Source of the DNA: Bacillota bacterium
Lineage (GTDB): Bacteria > Bacillota > UBA5301 > JAMCQP01
Reading direction: 5' to 3'
DNA: 44,965 bases
NCBI GenBank assembly: GCA_023381695.1
Contig: JAMCQP010000008.1
Coordinates: forward strand, 1-44,965
This document shows, piece by piece, positions 40,583-44,965 of this stretch (the stretch's first letter is position 1; each line of letters begins with the position of its first letter). The notes beneath the pieces were generated by a model, which was given only the letters and a program-made list of their open reading frames with translations, did not search any database and was not told where the DNA came from. The position numbers and the translations under genes are program-made.

Positions 40583-41341
40583 TCATAGCCTGGCCAGCCC
40601 CCATTTTTGCTGGACCTGGCCCTCCAGGAGCCGGAAGATCAGCCGGTCGATGGTCAGGCCCAGAATGGCAATGATCAGCATCACCGCCACCACCTGTTTC
40701 ATGTCCGCCAGATCGCGGCCCACCATCAACACCTGCCCCAGGCCCACCCCCGACGAGAGAAGCTCACCCGCCATGAGCGACCGCCAGGCGAAGGACCAGG
40801 CCAGTTTCATGCCCGTGATGATGGATGGGAGGGCGCCGGGGATGATCACCTCCAGGTAGATTCGCCACCCGCGGGCGCCCATGGTCTGGGCGGCCCGCAG
40901 GTAGAGGGGGGAGATATTCCGGACGCCAGCCTCGGTGGAGAGGGAGATGGAGAAGATGGCCCCGATGACCACGATGAAGATTATCGCTTTTTCGTTGAGG
41001 CCGAACCACAGGATGGAGAGCGGCAACCAGCAGATGCTGGGCAGGGTCTGCAACCCCAGAATCAATGATCCCACGGTCTCGCTGAAGAACTTGACCCGGC
41101 CGATCAGAAGCCCCATGGGAACCCCGACGGCTAAAGAAAGCAGGTATCCCTTGAAGATCCGTTTCAGGCTGGCGATGATGGCGATGGTAAAGGTCCCGTC
41201 CTTAAAACCGTTAAACAGCGTGGCCAGGACGGAAAAGGGCGACGGAAAGAGGTAGTCCGCCCAGATCCCGGTTCTAGAGACCGCTTCCCATCCGGCAATT
41301 ATTAGAATAAAGAAGAGCGCTTTCTTCAACTGCCCAGTCAC
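40583..41341 (-). CDS. ABC transporter permease, SsuC/TauC type
   Basis: A 252-residue membrane subunit with about six helices. It has LFFILIIAGWEAVSRTGIW at the N-terminus, GVPMGLLIGRV, LQTLPSICWLPLSILWFGL, and the EAA loop YLRAAQTMGARGWRIYLEVI plus PGALPSIITG that contacts the ATPase. GTG 41341 has GGAGGAATT upstream and overlaps the ATPase gene end. It is last in the aprB-sat-transporter operon and intact, unlike the permease half at 22.5 kb. Substrate could be sulfonate, taurine or sulfate. The 44 bases between it and the DUF6259 gene contain a doubled GCCTCATA. Confidence 0.9.
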   Translation of the reverse strand: MTGQLKKALFFILIIAGWEAVSRTGIWADYLFPSPFSVLATLFNGFKDGTFTIAIIASLKRIFKGYLLSLAVGVPMGLLIGRVKFFSETVGSLILGLQTLPSICWLPLSILWFGLNEKAIIFIVVIGAIFSISLSTEAGVRNISPLYLRAAQTMGARGWRIYLEVIIPGALPSIITGMKLAWSFAWRSLMAGELLSSGVGLGQVLMVGRDLADMKQVVAVMLIIAILGLTIDRLIFRLLEGQVQQKWGLARL

Positions 41342-42122
41342 TGTCCAATTCCTCCTTAACCACCTTTTCTACTTCGGTCTTCAGCTCCTCCATGACCCTG
41401 TTTATGGCGCGGCCCAGATCGGGCGTCTCAATGTTTCTGGGCCGGGGCAGCTGGATATGGAACTCCTTCTTGATCCTTCCCGGCCGCGCGGAGAAGGTGA
41501 TCACCCGGTCCGCCAGAGTGACCGCCTCTTCCACGTTGTGGGTGACAAAGACGATGGTTTTGCCGGTCTCTTCCCAGATCGTCTCAAGCTCGGCGTGCAG
41601 CAGGCTTCTGGTCTGGCTGTCCAGCGCCGCAAACGGCTCATCCATGAGCAGTATGTCGGGGTTGAGAGCCAGCGCCCGGGCCAGCGCCACCCGCTGCTTC
41701 ATCCCCCCGGAGAGCTGGTGGATGTAGGCGGACTCAAACCGGGAGAGGTAGACCATCTTCAGGTAGTGACGGGCGATCTCGCGGCGGGAACGCTTATCCA
41801 CGCCGGAAACTTTCAGGCCGAATTCCACGTTCTGCAGGACGTTGAGCCAGGGAAAGAGCGCTGACTCCTGGAACATCACCAGCCGGTCCGGGCCGGGGCC
41901 GGCCACCTCGCGGCCGTCCACGTAGATCTTGCCGTCGGTGGGCTTCTCCAGCCCGGCGATGATGCTCAGGAGGGTGGACTTCCCGCATCCCGAAGGTCCC
42001 ACAATCGTCACAAACTCGCCCTTCTCCACCTTCAGGTTCACGTTGTCCAGGGTATCCACCACCCGATCCCCGGTGGCAAACGACTTTATAACGTCTTTGA
42101 CGAGCAGTTTCACAACCCGCAC
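41274..42122 (-). CDS. ABC transporter ATPase, SsuB/TauB type
   Basis: A 282-residue ATPase for the same importer. Walker A IVGPSGCGKST, Q-loop VMFQESALFPW, signature LSGGMKQRVALARAL, Walker B ILLMDEPFAALD, switch FVTHNVEEA. The C-terminal 35 residues (VEKVVKEELDSDWAVEESA) extend past the usual end. The frame starts at GTG 42122; the GTG at 42113, preceded by AAGGTG, is an alternative. It shares the operon with binding protein and permease. Confidence 0.92.
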   Translation of the reverse strand: MRVVKLLVKDVIKSFATGDRVVDTLDNVNLKVEKGEFVTIVGPSGCGKSTLLSIIAGLEKPTDGKIYVDGREVAGPGPDRLVMFQESALFPWLNVLQNVEFGLKVSGVDKRSRREIARHYLKMVYLSRFESAYIHQLSGGMKQRVALARALALNPDILLMDEPFAALDSQTRSLLHAELETIWEETGKTIVFVTHNVEEAVTLADRVITFSARPGRIKKEFHIQLPRPRNIETPDLGRAINRVMEELKTEVEKVVKEELDSDWAVEESALLYSNNCRMGSGL

Positions 42123-42139
42123 CTTCTTTCTGGCTGCTG

Positions 42140-43243
42140 CTACTTGACAGGCGCAAACCCTTTCTCCTTGAGAATCCGGTTCAGAATCCCCAGCTCCAGA
42201 AGCCTGGCCAGGTCCGGTTTTTCGGGCAGATAGCCATTGGCTTGCGAGATGGTGACAAATTCCGCAATGGAATCGCTGACGGGATCATAGGTGGGAACGA
42301 TGCGCGCCATGGCGGAAGAGACCAGATCCGGCGGCAAAAGCTTGCCCGTCAGCACCTTGATCTCGCTGTTGATGGTGGATTCATATTTCGCGCGGTCCGC
42401 GGCAATCCGTCCGGTTAACTCCACATGGGCCCGCAGCCACTTCTCCACCAGATCCCGGTGCTTCTTGAGAAACTCGGTCCGGACGATGACCACCGCCGTG
42501 CTGTAGTTGCCGCCACGCCAGATCTCCTTCCAATCCAGAAGGAGCTTCCCGCCGGCTTCCTTGGTCAGGCGCGACCCCCAGGGCTCCGGCACCAGGGCGG
42601 CATCCAGTTCCTTGCGCAAAAAGAGCATGAAAATATCCGGATTTTCAACCTGCAAGACCGTTACATTGCCGCCCCGGTTGACCGTCTTGAGACCCGCCGC
42701 CTCCAGAAGGCGGCGCAGGGAAATATCCTGGGTGTTGCCAAACTGGGGGACGGCCACGGTCTTCCCCGCCAGACCTTTCAGATTACGAATTCCGGAGCCT
42801 TCCCGGGCTACCAGCACCGTGCCGCCGTTGGTGGCGCCGGCCACGATCTTGAGGCCTCCCCGGGAACGGACAAACCCGTTGATCGCCGGGACGGGGCCAA
42901 TGTAGCCCAGATCAATCTCTCCCGCCAGCAGCGCCTCGATCTCCGAGGGGCCGGCGTTGAAGACCTTCCGGTCGATCCGTACTCCGGGGCCGAGCGCCCT
43001 GGCAAAGGTGCCATCCGCAAAGCCCACCAGCGCCTGGGCATGGGTGATGTTGGGAAAATGCCCGACCCGGATGATCAGGGGCTTCGATGGCTGCCCCGAG
43101 CCTGCCTGCACCTGACCCGCCGGGTGGTCCAGGGCCAGAAGACCCATTATAACCAGGCAGGCCGCCACCATAAGGAACCTTGCCGATCTTTTCACCGATC
43201 TTTTTACTAACTCTTTCACCGATCCTTTTGTCGATCTTTTCAC
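42140..43243 (-). CDS. ABC substrate-binding protein, SsuA/TauA-like, with repeat N-terminus
   Basis: A 367-residue exported binding protein. After the signal ([17 protein letters not shown]) the type-2 fold shows [61 protein letters not shown] and [11 protein letters not shown]. Proposed ligand: sulfonate, taurine or sulfate. GTG 43243 overlaps the sat stop by 4 bases and has AGGAGG. The first 20 residues are five four-residue repeats ([20 protein letters not shown]), an unusually long basic n-region. Confidence 0.9.
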   Translation of the reverse strand: MKRSTKGSVKELVKRSVKRSARFLMVAACLVIMGLLALDHPAGQVQAGSGQPSKPLIIRVGHFPNITHAQALVGFADGTFARALGPGVRIDRKVFNAGPSEIEALLAGEIDLGYIGPVPAINGFVRSRGGLKIVAGATNGGTVLVAREGSGIRNLKGLAGKTVAVPQFGNTQDISLRRLLEAAGLKTVNRGGNVTVLQVENPDIFMLFLRKELDAALVPEPWGSRLTKEAGGKLLLDWKEIWRGGNYSTAVVIVRTEFLKKHRDLVEKWLRAHVELTGRIAADRAKYESTINSEIKVLTGKLLPPDLVSSAMARIVPTYDPVSDSIAEFVTISQANGYLPEKPDLARLLELGILNRILKEKGFAPVK

Positions 43244-43244
43244 C
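43185..43244. repeat. five 12-bp tandem units at the start of the binding-protein gene
   Basis: Plus-strand units GATCTTTTCACC, GATCTTTTTACT, AACTCTTTCACC, GATCCTTTTGTC and GATCTTTTCACC follow at exact 12-bp steps. Translated, they give the VKRS-type repeats. Confidence 0.92.
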
Positions 43245-44589
43245 GTCGCTTGCCTCCTGTCGGGCTTTCGGCCAGCCCTTCAATCAAGATCTGCGCCACC
43301 TCCGGCCGGGTGTACTCCGGCGGCGGTATCTGGCCGGCTTTAAGCATCTCCCGGACCCGGGTGCCGCTTAGAGCCAGGTGCTCTTCCGGGCCGTGCGGGC
43401 AGGTCTTGGCCGACGCCATGTTCCCGCACGAACGACAGTAGAAGGTGTGCTCAAAGAAGAGCGGCGTGATCCCCAGTTCCTCCGTGCCGAACTCCTCGAA
43501 GATCTTCTGGGCGTCGTAGCTGCCGTAATAGTTGCCCACCCCGGCGTGATCGCGCCCCACGATGAAGTGAGTGCAACCGTAGTTCTTGCGCACCAGGGCG
43601 TGAAAGATCGCTTCCCTCGGCCCGGCGTAGCGCATCGCGGCCGGAAAGACGGACAACATGGTCCGCTGTGGCGGGTAATACCTTTTCAGCATCACCTGGT
43701 AACTTTTCATCCGGACCGGCGCCGGGACGTCGTCCCCTTTGGTCTCGCCCACCAGCGGATGCAGGAGAAGGCCATCGACGATCTCCAGAGCACACTTCTG
43801 GATGTATTCGTGCGCCCGGTGAATAGGGTTGCGAGTCTGAAAACCCACCACCCGCCGCCAGCCGCGCCGGGCAAACTCCTGCCGGGTCTGGGCCGGATCC
43901 AGGTAAAATTCCGCAAAGCCGGGGCGCGCCGGCCGTTCCAGAAGGCGGATTTCGCCGCCCAGAAGCACTTCGCCCCTCTCCAGCAGCCTCTTTACTCCCG
44001 GGTGGGCCGGTTCCATCGTCCGGAAGACCTTTTCCGCCTCCACCCCCTTTTTCACGGCATACTTCTCCTCGATGGTCATCGTCCCCAGGATCTTCCCGCG
44101 CCTGCCGGCTGGCCTACCGCCTCTTCCGCCGGCTTCCCTGTCCACCGCCCCGCCGGGCGTTTTTCCGGGTGAAGCCGGGTCAACGAGGGCAAGCTCCTGC
44201 CCCTCCTTCAGAGCCCCGGCTTCTTCCCGGCTCACCCCAACGACTACCGGCATGCTCCACACCAGGCCGCTGGCCAGCCGCATATCCTGGACCACCGCCC
44301 GGTAATCTGCGCTGGTCATAAACCCGCGCAAAGGGCTGAAGGCGCCGTTGGCGATCAGTTCCAGATCCGAGAGCTCCCAGGCGTCTAGCTCGATCCTTTT
44401 GAGCCCTGCCGCTTTCTCCAAGAGTTCCGCCCGTTCATGATCAGAGGCGATCCTATTCACCAATTTTCCTCCATGGGGAACCACACCCCCGGGTGGGACC
44501 GCACCCCCGTGGGAGATCGCCGCCCCGTGGGAAACCGAGCTCCCGCGCGGGGCGATCTTCTGCGTATCAGGAAGGATTCCCACCGTCAT
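43240..44589 (-). CDS. sat: sulfate adenylyltransferase (ATP sulfurylase)
   Basis: A 449-residue enzyme that activates sulfate with ATP to APS. The active-site motif [26 protein letters not shown], and the C-terminal zinc-type knuckle [18 protein letters not shown] are intact, followed by [16 protein letters not shown] 44589 has AAGGGG upstream. Residues about 15-40 are six-residue repeats ([24 protein letters not shown]), and an extra Gly/Arg-rich insert ([17 protein letters not shown]) lies at about 150-168; neither belongs to the family. It lies between aprB and the transporter. Confidence 0.93.
   Translation of the reverse strand: MTVGILPDTQKIAPRGSSVSHGAAISHGGAVPPGGVVPHGGKLVNRIASDHERAELLEKAAGLKRIELDAWELSDLELIANGAFSPLRGFMTSADYRAVVQDMRLASGLVWSMPVVVGVSREEAGALKEGQELALVDPASPGKTPGGAVDREAGGRGGRPAGRRGKILGTMTIEEKYAVKKGVEAEKVFRTMEPAHPGVKRLLERGEVLLGGEIRLLERPARPGFAEFYLDPAQTRQEFARRGWRRVVGFQTRNPIHRAHEYIQKCALEIVDGLLLHPLVGETKGDDVPAPVRMKSYQVMLKRYYPPQRTMLSVFPAAMRYAGPREAIFHALVRKNYGCTHFIVGRDHAGVGNYYGSYDAQKIFEEFGTEELGITPLFFEHTFYCRSCGNMASAKTCPHGPEEHLALSGTRVREMLKAGQIPPPEYTRPEVAQILIEGLAESPTGGKRR
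44473..44550. repeat. degenerate units of about 18 bp near the start of sat
   Basis: GTGGGA-(N)-CCCC-type units recur at about 44473, 44493, 44509 and 44527, encoding the SHGGAV-like hexapeptides. The step varies between 16 and 20 bp. Confidence 0.75.
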
Positions 44590-44651
44590 CCATTTCACCC
44601 CTTCGCACTCATCTTCATCTTAAGCCCGCGTCTTGCCGGACCAGCCCTCGG

Positions 44652-44963
44652 CTAGGCCTCCACTGTCTTGATCACATACTCCTCGGTGTTGCCGGCGGGA
44701 TCGGTCAAGATCCAGGTAATCCGGTCCCTGGCCATCTTTGGCCTGAGGCTGGCCCCATAATTGGCCAGCTGGAAGGGCAACCTGGTCTCCAGAGCCCCAT
44801 GGGGGCACAACTTCACACAACTCATGCAATCCCAGCAGTCCCGTGGATCGCGGATATAGGCTTTGCCCGTGGCTTCATCCAGCGCCATCAGATCCCCCGG
44901 ACAATTCTCGACACACCGCGGCTCCTTGAGCCCGCGGCAGCCGGTGCAACTTCTGGTGTCCAC
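44652..44963 (-). CDS. aprB: adenylylsulfate reductase beta subunit (short form; start at window edge)
   Basis: A ferredoxin-like subunit of at least 103 residues carrying electrons to AprA for APS reduction to sulfite. Two 4Fe-4S sites are visible: CTGCRG...CVENCPGDL and CWDCMSCVKLCPHGA. The C-terminus is short (EEYVIKTVEA), lacking the long tail of many sulfate-reducer AprB proteins, as in the shorter forms of some Clostridia. GTG 44963 lies two bases from the window edge, so the true start may be outside. The sat gene follows 62 bases downstream, and aprA is probably right of the window. Confidence 0.85.
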   Translation of the reverse strand: MDTRSCTGCRGLKEPRCVENCPGDLMALDEATGKAYIRDPRDCWDCMSCVKLCPHGALETRLPFQLANYGASLRPKMARDRITWILTDPAGNTEEYVIKTVEA

Positions 44964-44965
44964 AA

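Overview
The window looks like a chromosome segment of an anaerobic, fairly GC-rich Bacillota (Moorella- or Desulfotomaculum-like Clostridia; this placement is an inference). The signs are strong AGGAGG-type ribosome sites, frequent GTG and TTG starts, a Ni-Fe CO dehydrogenase gene, sulfate-activation genes (sat, aprB), a c-type haem protein and a Mu-like prophage. No rRNA, tRNA or CRISPR array was recognised.

Bases 1 to about 16365 are the late half of a Mu-like prophage in the canonical Mu order: protease with a nested scaffold start, head proteins, tail sheath and tube, tail chaperone with a probable -1 frameshift, tape measure, hub, spike, baseplate wedge and a beta-helix tail fibre. One small membrane-protein gene runs against this operon. 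The prophage appears to end inside a host sugar-binding-protein gene, which it truncates. Repressor, transposase, portal and lysis genes are not in view.

From about 16.4 to 32 kb the host DNA holds many damaged or fused genes: a cut sugar-binding protein; a histidine kinase in frame behind a HAD phosphatase that lost its cap domain; a half methyltransferase; an MqsR-like toxin in frame with its MqsA/Panacea antitoxin; the first three quarters of cooS (CO dehydrogenase) fused to the last third of an ABC permease; an IscB-like C-terminal fragment abutting a beheaded cytochrome c; two short GNAT-like ORFs; and a HEPN toxin with a foreign C-terminus. Intact genes among them are cysK, an ABC ATPase, yjbQ, an aldo/keto reductase, an MFS exporter and a SIMPL protein.

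From 32.5 to 40.5 kb lie a cation/calcium antiporter, a DUF4097 protein, a 51-residue zinc-ribbon protein and a probable amino-sugar operon (GntR/UTRA regulator with a palindromic operator, SIS protein, BadF-type kinase, DUF6259 glycosidase-like protein). From 40.5 kb to the right edge a leftward operon reads aprB, sat, and an SsuABC/TauABC-type transporter. With cysK it suggests sulfate or organosulfur assimilation.

A theme of the host DNA, not noticed in the prophage, is short degenerate tandem repeats of 12-24 bp, between genes and in frame inside linkers or N-termini of at least seven proteins. Repeats of the same type occur at or near the toxin-antitoxin and CooS-permease fusion points.
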